A stretch of 64,000 nucleotides of DNA, taken from assembly GCF_036898095.1 (NCBI RefSeq), contig NC_090746.1:114865881-114929880 (forward strand). The letters run 5' to 3'. Source of the DNA: Palaemon carinicauda (lineage: Eukaryota; Arthropoda; Malacostraca; Decapoda; Palaemonidae). Below the pieces are notes generated by a model. The model was given only the letters and a program-made list of their open reading frames with translations. It had not been told where the DNA came from and searched no databases. This document shows, one piece after another, positions 23,001 to 35,006 of this stretch; position 1 is the stretch's first letter, and every line of letters begins with the position of its first letter. Both the position numbers and the translations under genes were made by a program.

Positions 23001-23594
23001 TACTATAGGAGAATAGATAAGGGCGAAGCTCAAACTATATTGAGTGTAATTACCTATCTATAACAGGGAGGCAACCCCCCTCCACTGGCTCACTGACAAT
23101 TCACTTAGATCTCAGTTGGCTGGAATTTTCTAAATAATTGATTTGTTTTCTTTCTTTTTCAGCATGTTTATGAATTGTTTGAAGGGCTTTTGTTAATTTT
23201 TCAATGCCTTCTTGAATGTAAGAAATGTGTCTTCTCCTGGGTTCTTGCAATAGCTTCAGTCACATCCAAGTTCATCTTGGAAGTGTGCATGTTCATAGCC
23301 TTTTGAGTTACGTCCCTGCCTGGCATTCGGGGGACTGGACTTCTTGGCTTATGTGATTGCCATCCATGGGGAACTGGTCTTCAATGCCCTTGGAGTTATC
23401 CTTGAGGTAGTTTAACCACGACCTCTCACTTAACACTTACCTTGGCAATCTTTGAGATAGGGAGGCCTTCCTCCTGAGGAGGAATTTTTTTTTTCACTTT
23501 GAGTTGGAACCTTTAGGACTTCAAGGCAAACGTTCTCATGGAGGAGCCCCCAGCAGGAGCAGGAGCACCCTTTTCCTAAAGTTAGTAAGCTCTT

Positions 23595-24350
23595 GGTTTA
23601 GTTGCTGAGAGTTTTTTCCAAGCTGTACAATGGCTCGACATATGTGGAAGACACGGCATAACACTCAACCCTGACAAATTTTGTTTCGCAGAAGACACAG
23701 CTGAATTCGCTGGATTCGAAATAACCCCAGACACAGTTCGCCCATGTGCGAGATATCTTAGTGCAATTATGGACTTTCCAACCCCAAGAAATATCACCGA
23801 TGTCAGATCTTGGTTTGGTTTAGTAAACCAAGTATCGTATGCTTTCAGCATGACCGACAAAATGCTACCATTCAGACAGTTATTGAAACCAGGAACACCA
23901 TTCACCTGGAATGACAATATTAATGCACTCTTTGAGGAGTCTAAAACTGCCATTATCAACGAAATTGAAGAAGGCGTGCGAATCTTTGACAAGACAAAAC
24001 CTACCTGTCTCGCCACCGATTGGTCAAAATCAGGAATTGGATTCTGGCTGTTCCAGAAACATTGCGACTGTCCAGACTACCGACCGTTTTGTTGTCGCAC
24101 TGGTTGGAAGAGCACACTTGTCGGAAGTAGGTTCACACATGCAGCTGAGTCTCGATATGCACCAGTTGAGGGTGAAGCGTTGGCAGTCGTCGATGCTCTT
24201 GATAAGGCAAGATACTTTGTTCTTGGCTGTGAAGATCTTGTGGTCGCAGTTGACCATAAACCCCTGTTGAAAATATTTGGTGACAGATCATTGGAGGACA
24301 TATCAAATTCACGTCTCAGAAACTTGAAGGAAAAGTCCCTCCGCTATTGA
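23595..24350 (+). pseudogene. Ty3/gypsy RT C-terminus and RNase H, ended by a nonsense codon
   Basis: The frame is open from 23589. Recognisable gypsy sequence begins about 23610 with WLDICGRHGITLNPDKFCF, the thumb-side end of RT. A connection segment follows, then RNase H with its first acidic residue in CLATDWSKSGIGFW (about 24004-24045) and the conserved EGEALAVV and AVDHKPL. Reading stops at TGA 24348-24350, exactly where homologous polyproteins continue, and the same frame reopens immediately into the integrase. It is therefore one pol frame cut by a single nonsense codon, in addition to a large 5' deletion. Confidence 0.82.
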
Positions 24351-24356
24351 TTTCGC

Positions 24357-26153
24357 ATGATTCATATCCCAGGGGTCAAGCATCTCGCTGCAGATGGAGT
24401 ATCGCGCCACCCAACTGGAAAATCTGTAAAGCTATCGCTTCAAGATGACATTGCATCAGTTGACAGTGTACCTTCTGTGAGAAATGTTCCCCTACACAAA
24501 TTGCCATCAGCATATTCTGTTTCCACTGACAATGATATTGATACTTGTATCACCGCATCAGCAGTATGCTCACTTGACTCACTTAACGTGAGAGCAGTCA
24601 CCTGGGACAGAGTTCGCACTGCCACAAGTAGTGACGATAACATGCATGAACTGCTCAGCCTTATAGAATGCAGAGTACCAGAGTCTCGCCAAGAATTTCC
24701 TGTACATCTTCGAGAGTATTTTCAATTCCGCGAGCATCTCTACACTGTTGATTGTGTGATGCTATACAAGGAGCGTATAGTTATTCCTCCAGCCCTTCGT
24801 CAGGAAATTCTCACATCTCTTCATTCAGCACATCAAGGAATTACCTCTATGGTATCGCGAGCAGAGTCATCTGTGTTTTGGCCAGGGATAACACCCGCTA
24901 TAACAGCACTTCGAGCTGGATGCAACCACTGCAATCGCATCGCGCCTTCGAATCCTAGTGCTCCGCTTACACCCCTTATATCTCCAGACTACCCGTTCCA
25001 ATGTGTTTGTGCAGATTACTTTCACTACCGAGGAGTTGGATATTTAGTTATAGTTGATCGATACTCGAATTGGCCCATAGTTGAACGATCTTCGAACGGT
25101 GCAGAGGGTCTTATAACTTCACTACGCCGAACATTTGTGACATTTGGGATTCCGGATGAATTGACATCTGATGGTGGACCTGAATTTACAGCGACGGCAA
25201 CTAGGCAGTTTTTAAAGGACTGGGGAGTCCATCACCGCCTTTCCTCTGTGGCCTTCCCACATAGTAATTGCAGAGCCGAAATAGGCGTCAAAACTGTCAA
25301 GCGTCTTATAGCGGACAACACGGGCAGTAACGGTGATCTCAACACTGATGAATTCCAACGTGCGATGCTCCAATACAGGAACACACCTGACAGAGATACC
25401 AAGTTATCTCCTGCAATATGTGTATTTGGTTGTCCCATCAGAGACTTCATACCTGTCCCGCCCGGCAGGTACCGTCCCCACGACACGTGGAAGAAAACAC
25501 TCGATGCAAGAGAGGAGGCCCTAAGACATCGACACCTTAAACAGGGAGAGCGCTTATCAGAGCACACTAAGAGACTACCCCCACTGTCCGTAGGTGACCG
25601 GGTTCGCATCCAAAATCAAACTGGAAATCACCCCCTGAAATGGGACAAAACCGGTGTCATCATAGAAGTCCGCCAATTCGACCAATACGTCGTCAGAGTT
25701 GATGGCTCTGGTAGGGTCACGCTAAGGAACCGGAAGTTTTTGAGACAATACGTGCCTGTCAGGAGTATTCCAGAAGTCCGTACAATTAGAGATGACTATA
25801 ATCGGAATCAGATTGTACCTATTGCTAATCCTTCGACCACTAAAACGTCTGAGACCATTGCGAAGGACACCATTCCGACAACCCAAAATCCGGACACACA
25901 TGGTACTCTTCCATTGACCACTTTGCCGTTACCAAGTGGTACTACCCCTAACATTCATTTTGATGTTGCTGCTCCGGAATGCTATCCCAACGACCTTGGT
26001 AACACTGCGAATCATCAAGCAGAGATTCCGCCTCCCAATGATAGCACAAACTCTCCATCGCAGTTAACTCCTGCCATGCCAAATTTGGAGCAACGCAAGT
26101 CCAGTCGTACCCGTCGACCGCCAGCATGGCACTGTGATTTCGAGATGAACTAG
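24357..26153 (+). CDS. Ty3/gypsy integrase (C-terminal part of pol)
   Basis: 598 codons from the first methionine after the nonsense codon. The N-terminal part still shows the end of RNase H/tether ([17 protein letters not shown]). An integrase zinc finger of H-H-C-C type follows (HSAHQG ... CNHCN, about nucleotides 24820-24935). The catalytic D,D(35)E core has its acidic residues in CADYF (about 25010), TSDGGPEF (about 25168) and RAEIG (about 25273). A chromatin/DNA-binding-like C-terminal module occupies about 25585-25755. A proline/threonine-rich tail ends [10 protein letters not shown]. All three catalytic acids and the zinc ligands are present, but with no intact upstream pol this copy is not autonomous. 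Confidence 0.85.
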   Translation: MIHIPGVKHLAADGVSRHPTGKSVKLSLQDDIASVDSVPSVRNVPLHKLPSAYSVSTDNDIDTCITASAVCSLDSLNVRAVTWDRVRTATSSDDNMHELLSLIECRVPESRQEFPVHLREYFQFREHLYTVDCVMLYKERIVIPPALRQEILTSLHSAHQGITSMVSRAESSVFWPGITPAITALRAGCNHCNRIAPSNPSAPLTPLISPDYPFQCVCADYFHYRGVGYLVIVDRYSNWPIVERSSNGAEGLITSLRRTFVTFGIPDELTSDGGPEFTATATRQFLKDWGVHHRLSSVAFPHSNCRAEIGVKTVKRLIADNTGSNGDLNTDEFQRAMLQYRNTPDRDTKLSPAICVFGCPIRDFIPVPPGRYRPHDTWKKTLDAREEALRHRHLKQGERLSEHTKRLPPLSVGDRVRIQNQTGNHPLKWDKTGVIIEVRQFDQYVVRVDGSGRVTLRNRKFLRQYVPVRSIPEVRTIRDDYNRNQIVPIANPSTTKTSETIAKDTIPTTQNPDTHGTLPLTTLPLPSGTTPNIHFDVAAPECYPNDLGNTANHQAEIPPPNDSTNSPSQLTPAMPNLEQRKSSRTRRPPAWHCDFEMN

Positions 26154-26337
26154 CTATAGTGTCATCATGATCAACACATGACAATAATTGTTTTTCAAGT
26201 TTCCGTTCCTTCACATGCTAACAGGAGTTTAGTGTTCATGAACCTATAATTTGGACATTTAATTGCCACCCAATATTTTGACATCAGTTTTAAACCGACC
26301 TCCACGAGAGACATTTTAAAAGGCCGTTTAAAAACTT

Positions 26338-26452
26338 GGGGGGAGATAGAGGGTTATAAACATTGAGTTATATACATTGTTCATCATTTATTCTTAATAT
26401 GTTTTATGTTCATTTGAGTTATATACATTGTTCATCATTTATTCTAAATATG
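26338..26452 (+). repeat. Polypurine tract and left part of a gypsy 3' LTR
   Basis: A G-run (TTGGGGGGAGATAG, about 26336-26349) in the position of a plus-strand primer is followed by AT-rich sequence with a 51-bp direct repeat. The other part of the LTR is at 34937-34998. The LTR start cannot be fixed because the 5' LTR is absent. Confidence 0.6.
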
Positions 26453-26456
26453 TTTT
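26365..26456 (+). repeat. 51-bp direct repeat, second copy interrupted by DIRS
   Basis: Unit 1 is 26365-26415. Unit 2 starts at 26416, matches unit 1 with about one mismatch up to TATGTTTT, and resumes at 34937 with ATGTTCATTT. It thus preserves an uninterrupted version of the DIRS target site. Confidence 0.88.
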
Positions 26457-26457
26457 T

Positions 26458-26629
26458 AAATATTTAACTTAGCCGGTGAATATATAATAGCTGAGCCTCC
26501 GGCGGCTCGACAGAAAAACACACAAAAACTCGCGAGCGATCGCTATGAAGGTTGCGGGTGTGCCCACTAGCGCCAACTATCGGCCAGATACCGCATATAC
26601 ATGTAAACAGACCCAATTTTTCTCTGTCG
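26458..26629 (+). repeat. Left terminal repeat of DIRS
   Basis: Begins AAATATTTAACTTAGCCGG. Its reverse complement matches 34741-34900 with only a few substitutions, ending where the shared AATTTTTCTC stops. 26453-26494 is also mirrored at 34601-34642. Confidence 0.88.
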
Positions 26630-27120
26630 GTCTGATCGACAAGACGTACCATTACTCGCTGTTAACCTGGAGTTTTTCAACAGTCTTGGTGAAGTACTTC
26701 CTTTTGGTTTGAGCTTTCGCAGTGCAGGTGTTTTATCTTCAACTTAAATCTTGAACTCGTTTTTGGATAGATTTAATTGTTGATGACTTTGGATTGTTTT
26801 TTGGACTTTCTTTGACTTTTAAATGGCCGACCCTTCCCTTAGTACGGAAGTGTGTTTTAGGCTTTTAGCAATTATCTTATCACGTTATAAATTGTTGTTG
26901 TTAATTATAGATTTTCCTCTATATATTTTATATCTCAACCGCCTTTATTAGGCCTCTTCGATTAGCTTTCCATTTATAATAAACATCAAGATAAATTTTA
27001 ATGTTTTGTTTATATGCGACCTTACCTCTAATCCGAGAGTAGGCGGTCCTAACTTGGAAACCGAAGTTAAACAACGTTGAGCCCTTTCAATCGTAAATAA
27101 CTTTTACAGAGCAAATGATT

Positions 27121-28360
27121 AGGAGATTACCAAGCAGGGTTTAGAGCGTCTAGATCAACCATAGACCAAATATTTATTGTAAGGCAGATCCTGGAGAAGT
27201 ACTGGGAATATGATAAAGAGTCCTGGCATGCCTTTATAGATTTTAAACAGGCATATGACAGTATCCAACGAGAGGCGTTATGGAGAATACTTAGAGAGTT
27301 CAGAATACCAGAGAAACTTATACGCCTAATAAAAATGTGTTATAGAAATATGAGAGGCAGAGTACGGATTGGAGGGGAAGTAACAGATCCCTTTGAAGTT
27401 GATAGTGGTTTAAAGCAAGGATGTGCACTGTCTACGATTCTTTTTAACCTAGTGCTGGAATGGGTCATGAGACAAACACCAGAGGGTAATGGAGTACACC
27501 TTGGGGGTACTATGTGTGATAGATTAGCTTATGCTGATGATATTGACTTTTGTGGTGAAAGTATCCAAGAAATTGATAGAAAAATAAGAATTTTTAGAGA
27601 AGTTGCAAATCGAGTTGGCCTGGAAATGAATGAGTCTAAAACCAAAATCTTGAAAGTTTCAAGGCAAGAGAGGATACTGGGTAACATCAGGTGTGGAAAC
27701 ATGGAGTTGGAAGCTGTTGAGAGTTTCAAATACCTTGGCTCAACAGTTACAGTTGAAAATAGAGTAGAGGAAGAGGTCAAATTAAGAATAGCAGCGGCAG
27801 CCAGATGTGGTTGGGCTTTAGCCAAAGTTCTCAACAGCAATATCTTATCAAGGAGAACAAAGGTGAACACCTATACAACTATTATTAGACCCGTGTTAAC
27901 GTATGGCTGTGAAACCTGGAGGCTGACAAGGGATCTGGAACGAAGGTTGGAAGTGTTTGAAAACGGAATCTTGAGAAGGATATGTGGACCGGTCTTTGAT
28001 GTGGAGATGGGGCAATGGAGAAGAAGACATAACAATGAACTGAGAGAAATGACAGAAGTACCCCTGATAACAAGCACAATTATGGCACAGAGACTGAGGT
28101 GGGCAGGACATGTGGCCAGGACCGATGAGGATAGACTGATAAGCCAGATTACTAGAGGACAACCAGAGGGCAGACGACCTCCAGGAAGACCCCGTATGAG
28201 ATGGTCTGATAATATAAAAAGGGACATGATAAAGCTTGGAGTGGATGATCCAGGGGATTGGTGGGATTTTGCGCAGGACCGTGGTTGTTGGAAGCTTCTT
28301 GTAGCGGCGGCAAAGAGCCATGGAGGCCCGCAGCCAGTGGAGTGAGTGAGTGAGTGAGTG
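27121..28360 (+). mobile_element. 5'-truncated LINE with 13-bp target-site duplication
   Basis: The direct repeat AGAGCAAATGATT flanks it at 27108-27120 and 28361-28373. The 3' end is a (TGAG)n tail beginning at the stop codon. 5' truncation, a target-site duplication and a simple 3' repeat tail are classic results of target-primed reverse transcription. Confidence 0.92.
27122..28345 (+). CDS. LINE reverse transcriptase, 5'-truncated but open
   Basis: An uninterrupted frame of 407 codons runs from the first codon after the insertion point (no start codon) to TGA at 28343-28345. RT motifs in order: QAGFRASRSTIDQI (about 27131-27172), FIDFKQAYD (motif A, about 27233-27259), LKQGCALSTILFNL (motif B, about 27410-27451), LAYADDIDF (catalytic motif C, about 27527-27553). 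Behind the palm/thumb come IIRPVLTYGCETW and the C-terminal segment GRPRMRWSDNI ending AAKSHGGPQPVE. The endonuclease half was lost on insertion. The open frame implies a recent event. I do not assign a clade. Confidence 0.9.
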   Translation, partial: GDYQAGFRASRSTIDQIFIVRQILEKYWEYDKESWHAFIDFKQAYDSIQREALWRILREFRIPEKLIRLIKMCYRNMRGRVRIGGEVTDPFEVDSGLKQGCALSTILFNLVLEWVMRQTPEGNGVHLGGTMCDRLAYADDIDFCGESIQEIDRKIRIFREVANRVGLEMNESKTKILKVSRQERILGNIRCGNMELEAVESFKYLGSTVTVENRVEEEVKLRIAAAARCGWALAKVLNSNILSRRTKVNTYTTIIRPVLTYGCETWRLTRDLERRLEVFENGILRRICGPVFDVEMGQWRRRHNNELREMTEVPLITSTIMAQRLRWAGHVARTDEDRLISQITRGQPEGRRPPGRPRMRWSDNIKRDMIKLGVDDPGDWWDFAQDRGCWKLLVAAAKSHGGPQPVE

Positions 28361-28708
28361 AGAGCAAATGATTTAAAACTTATTAAATGAATATTTTTTA
28401 GTAGATATTTTATGAAAGATTTTCTTTGAATAGTCTTCGTACTGTTTCAAAGATGAACTAACGTTTAGTTTATTTATGCTACGCAGTTTGCGCTCTATCG
28501 TTACGATAGAGAGAGAGAGAATCACGGTTTCACTTTGCAGAAAGAGTAAATCGATTCTGACGTTTTGTTCATTCTTCTTTCAAACTTAAATGTTTTAAAT
28601 ACTATTTTAAAGGAATTTGTTAATTGAAAAACCTTTCAGTTTTTTCCTTTGGTCAAATAACCTGTTTATTGACGAAAGGTAAGTGGGCTTTTCTCTTTGG
28701 TGCGAAAT

Positions 28709-28710
<2 letters not shown>

Positions 28711-28777
<67 letters not shown>

Positions 28778-28784
28778 GAGAGAA
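28711..28784 (+). repeat. (GA)n microsatellite
   Basis: An almost pure run of about 36 AG units in the DIRS leader. Any reading frame through it (arginine/glutamate repeats) is an artefact. Confidence 0.95.
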
Positions 28785-29181
28785 CGTTCCGATCTTTATT
28801 CTCGTCCCAAGCGAGTAACGTTGTTCTCGAGTCAGTTTTTTACTCTCGTCCCTAGTCTCTGTACGGGGAGAAAGGATAAAACGTTTTTAGTTTTTATTCT
28901 CGTCCCAAGGCACTGTACGGTGAGAGATTGAAAACGTAGTTTTGAATGAACTAGTGTTTAGTCTCCTTCCCAGCCACTGATCTTTTTATCTTAATATGTT
29001 TACTGTTTTTTGCTTGTATTAATGTGCTTACATTATACGACTTATTTCGCAATTATAACCTTTTGATGAGGGTAGAATTGCGTGCTTCAGGTAGAAATCA
29101 GTTTTATTCATGCCTAATGTGAATTGTTGAAAAATTCGATTTCAGTGAAGTAAGTGCAAAACAGAAAATCGTAGTGATAAA

Positions 29182-30740
29182 GTGATAATTGCGCAAAGTG
29201 TTATCAGTGTTGCGACCGAGGGTTCGACTGTTCGTGCCTGTCGTTCGCCTAGTCCGAGACCTCTTGCAAGCTCCCAAGCCCAGGGGAGAAGTAATGTCGT
29301 ACGACTTATGGGTTCGAGAGGCCTTGATCAACGAACAGACGTTCTCTCTATGGTTTCAGGCGTGTCTCACCAAGACCGCCCCTACCATAAGACGAGCGAG
29401 ACGATTTTCTCCTCGTCATCCGAAGACTTTTCGCGTAAGAAACCGTGGAGCAAGGTTTCGAGGCCCTTTAAGCGAAAGTCAGTCCTTTCAGGACAGGTCC
29501 AGCATCCTGGTTGTAGCCATTGGGACAGCTCTGACCCTATGCAGTCATCGGAAGACTGCTCGCCGCCTAAACAAAAGCGTAACACAGGCTCCGAGAGTCT
29601 TATTGTAGGCAAGGTTTTGCAGTCACAGACGTTACCCTCGTCTCTTACCGCTACCATTCCCGTTGATCCTAAATGGGTTGTACGGCAAGACATGCAGAAT
29701 AAGCTTGCCTCTCTTATGGAGGACTATTCTGTTGAGCAGGTTCACGATGATCCTCGCCGCTTAGCTGATCGAGATCCTGGCCGTCAGCCGCCCAAACGAG
29801 CCTTTGCTCGTCCTGTTGACATTGACGTTACAAAGTCACGTCAATCGTGTTTTGTAGATCCTCACTCGATGCAGTCCCGTGTTGACTCTCAGCCGCTTGT
29901 GGACGTTCAGCCGCTGCCGCTTGCTCTTGTTGACGTTCAGGACGTTCACCAACCAGCATAGTTGACTTGTTTTGACGTTGAGCGTCAAGCACCGCAGTCA
30001 AGAGTTGTTTTGACTGCTCAGTCTAAGCAGTCAAGGCAGTCTCGAGTTGACGTCGAGCGTCCTCCCGCACCTGTTGTTGTTGCTGGTCAGTCCTTTAAGC
30101 AGTTACATGACATAGCGTCCTTGACTGCTACTGTTGCTCCTTTGCGTGTGGACTCTGCTTGTCAAGCATTGCCACCACGGCAGGTCTCTCCCTTGCTTGA
30201 GACTCGGCAATTGTCGGACAAGGTTCCTTCAGATGAGGAAGTTGCTGATCCCCCTCCTACTGATATTCCCTTGAGGACTCTGTCAGACGGAGAGGAGCCT
30301 AAAGCTGCTCAGCCCTCTATGGACTTTAAATAGATCATGCTGATTTTTAAGGATCTTTGTCCGGATCTTTTTGTAACTGCTGCTCCTCGTTCGCCTAAAC
30401 GTCAGAGTTTACACTAGGCCTAGCTACTTCGAAGCCGTTGTTTTCTAAGCTAGTGCTCTCTCGCTCTTCTAAGAGAGCTTTACGTTTGCTAGGCGACTGG
30501 TTAATCACCAGGAGGAGTTTGGGGGAGACAGCCTTTGCTTTCCCTACTTTTAAGCTGGCTTATAGAGCGAGAGTCTGATATGACACGGGAGAAGTTCTCG
30601 GCTTGGGAGTTCCTGCCTCTGCCCAGATAGACTTCTCAAACCTCATAGACTCTCCCTGGCGCCTGGCCATGAGACGCTCCAAGATTTTATGGTCGACTTC
30701 AGAGCTAGACCATCTCCTGTTAGGAGTTTTTTTCGAGCGT
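29182..30740 (+). pseudogene. DIRS gag-like ORF1 remnant
   Basis: The frame from 29182 is interrupted by TAG at 29959-29961, continues in the same register to TAG at 30331-30333, and then breaks up. The product is rich in Ser, Pro, Gln and Asp-Val dipeptides, with repeated 'DVQP/DVER' segments at about 29890-30060. The C-terminal conserved part survives in another frame at 30603-30740 (LGVPASAQIDFSNLI, RRSKILWSTSELDHLL), a block I associate with the first ORF of decapod DIRS elements. The presumed role is nucleocapsid-like. A DNA segment containing AGGGATGGCTCCAAT is duplicated at about 30786-30850, which together with a deletion seems to fuse gag to RT. Confidence 0.65.
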
Positions 30741-30799
30741 TTGAAGTTTTGCTGTACAATTATGTCATGCATAAACAAGGCTATCAGGGATGGCTCCAA

Positions 30800-31385
30800 T
30801 TATCTGACAGCCACGTTCTCTGCAGGAACAAGTCCCTCTGGGATGGCTCCAATGATCTGGCAGCCATGTTCACTGCAGGAGTACGTAAGAGGCAAGTGCG
30901 CTCAATGTGTTCATTGTCAAGACAAACTTCACGATGAAGTCTACCAGGCTGTCTTGACAGCATTAATGGAAGGCGACTGGATGGTCTCTCTCGACCTTCA
31001 GGAGGCATACTTCCACATTCCTATACACCCGGATTCCCAACCGTTTCTGAGGTTTGTTTACAGGAATGTGGGGTACCAGTTTCGAGCCCTGTGCTTTGGC
31101 CTCAGTCCTGCTCCTCTCGTGTTTACGAGGCTCATGAGGAATGTGGCAAAATCCCTCCATCTATCGGGAATCCGAGCCTCCCTGTACTTGGACGACTGGC
31201 TTCTCAGAGCATCGTCCAGTCTTCGCTGTCGGCAGGATCTACATTGGACGTTGAGTCTGGCCAGGGAGTTGGGACTTTTGGTCAATCTAAAAGTCCCAAC
31301 TGATCCCATCCCAGATTATTCTATATTTGGGGATGGAGATTCGCAGTCCAGTTTTCTCGGGCTTTTCCGTCTGCCACCCGAATAG
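30800..31385 (+). pseudogene. DIRS reverse transcriptase remnant
   Basis: The frame open to 31385 contains GDWMVSLDLQEAYFHIPIHP (motif A, about 30973-31032), FRALCFGLSPAPLVFTRLM and the catalytic SLYLDDWLL (about 31173-31199). The N-terminal fingers are missing or scrambled: the segment before GDWM is cysteine-rich and unlike RT. The frame ends before RNase H, and a frameshift separates it from 31839. Confidence 0.8.
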
Positions 31386-32399
31386 AACAAGCCCTGCTCG
31401 AAGTCCAACTAATGCTGAAAAGAGAACGTTTGTTCAGTCAGGAGTTGGAACAGTCTCGTAGGGACTCTCTCATCCCTGGAGCAGTTTGTCTCGCTAGGGA
31501 GACTACACCTTCTGCCTCTCCAGTTCCATCTAGCCTCTCACTGGAACTAGGACAAGACGTTAGAGACGGTATCATTCCCAGTCTCCGAACCAGTAAAGGC
31601 ATGCCTGAAATGGTGGGACAGCAATATCAGTCTAAGAGAGGGACTATCCCTAGCAGTCAAGAACCCAAACCACGTGTTGTTCTCAGACGCGTCGGATTTG
31701 GGTTGGGGTGCGACCCTGGACGGTCGGGAATGCTCGGGTCTGTGGACCTCAAGTCAGAAGAGCATGCACATCAACGGCAAGGAGCTATTAGCAGTCCACT
31801 TGGCCTTGATGAAATTCGAAAGCTTTCTTCGAAACTAAGTGGTAGAGGTCAACTCAGACAACACCACAGCTTTGGCGTACATCTCCAAGCAAGGAGGCAC
31901 ACACTCCTTCACGCTGCTCGAGATCGCAAGGGACCTTCTCATATGGTCAAGAAATCGAGGCATCTCCCTGTTGACGAGATTCATCCAGGGGGACTTGAAC
32001 GTCTTGGCAGACTGTCTCAGTCGGAGGGGTCAGGTGATACCCACGGAATGGACCCTCCACAAGGACGTGGGCAAGAGTCTTTGGGCTACTTGGGGTCAAC
32101 CCACCTTAGACCTCTTTGCCTCCTCGTTGACCAAAAGATTACCAATCTATTGCTCTCCAGTCCTAGATACAGAAGCAATCCACATAGACGCGTTTCTACT
32201 GGATTGGTCTCTTCTGGACTTATATGCATTCCCACCATTCAAGATAGTCAACAAGGTACTGCAGAAGTTCGCCTCTCACGAAGGGACAGGGTTGACGTTG
32301 GTTGCTACCCTCTGGCCCGCGAGAGAGTGGTTCACCGAAGTACTTCAATGGCTGGTAGACATTCCAAGAAGTCTTCCTCTAAGGGTAGATCTCTTACGT

Positions 32400-34210
<1,811 letters not shown>

Positions 34211-34600
34211 TTCCAATATCCTTTTAATCTGCTCTTGAAATGTTTTTTTTTTTAATTGGGTTGTACGGAAGGCTAAGAAGCCTTTCGCAGCCTTTTTTGA
34301 TTTGGCGGGTGGTCAAATGTCATTTCTTGAGAGCGCCCAGATTAGGGGTTTGATGAGGTCCTGTTGTATGGGTTGCAGCCCTTAATACTTCAGCTCCTGG
34401 GAGTCTTTCAGCATCCTAAGAGGATCGCTGGGCTTCGTGAGGAAGACAGACTAATAAGGCAGAGTAATCGTCTAAGTCAACTTCCTTACCAGGTACCTTT
34501 ATATATTTGGGTTTTGTTATGATATAACTGTCAAAAACTCTAAGCATATACGCTGTAAACTTAATTAACTCTGGTCTCTACCCACCACCATGGGTGTGAA

Positions 34601-34696
34601 TCAGCTATTATATATTCACCGGCTAAGTTAAATATTTAAAAATGATATTTTAATTATAAAATAAATTTTTGAATATACTTACCCGGTGAATATATA
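34601..34696 (+). repeat. DIRS internal complementary region
   Basis: 34601-34642 is the reverse complement of the left extremity (26453-26494). 34639-34696 is the reverse complement of the right extremity (to 34936). The two halves meet at AAAA, the complement of the TTTT found at both ends. Confidence 0.9.
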
Positions 34697-34740
34697 AATT
34701 AAAGGCCCCCCCTTCCTCCCCGATAGAGACCCAGCAGGAT

Positions 34741-34936
34741 GAGAAAAATTGGGTTTGTTTACATGTATATGCGGTATCTGGCCGATAGTTGGCGCTAGTG
34801 GGCACACCCGCAACCTTCATAGCGATCGCTCGCGAGTTTTTGTGTGTTTTTCTGTCGAGCTGCCGGAGGCTCAGCTATTATATATTCACCGGGTAAGTAT
34901 ATTCAAAAATTTATTTTATAATTAAAATATCATTTT
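34741..34936 (+). repeat. Right terminal repeat of DIRS
   Basis: Inverted copy of the left repeat for about 150 bp, then about 35 bp specific to this end (AAGTATATTCAAAAA...ATATCATTTT). Confidence 0.88.
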
Positions 34937-35006
34937 ATGTTCATTTCAGATTGACCGTGGTCATTGTTCAATAATAAAGACATTTGAATAAATGGACCAA
35001 GCTCTT

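Noticed and set aside
22609..23016. 135-codon hydrophobic frame resembling a membrane protein
   Set aside because: Biased composition, no recognisable motif, runs into a DIRS terminal repeat.
27529..28367. Several minus-strand frames of 60-140 codons
   Set aside because: They are antisense shadows of the LINE reverse transcriptase.
28624..28931. Open frames with Arg-Glu repeats
   Set aside because: They are created by the (GA)n run in the DIRS leader.
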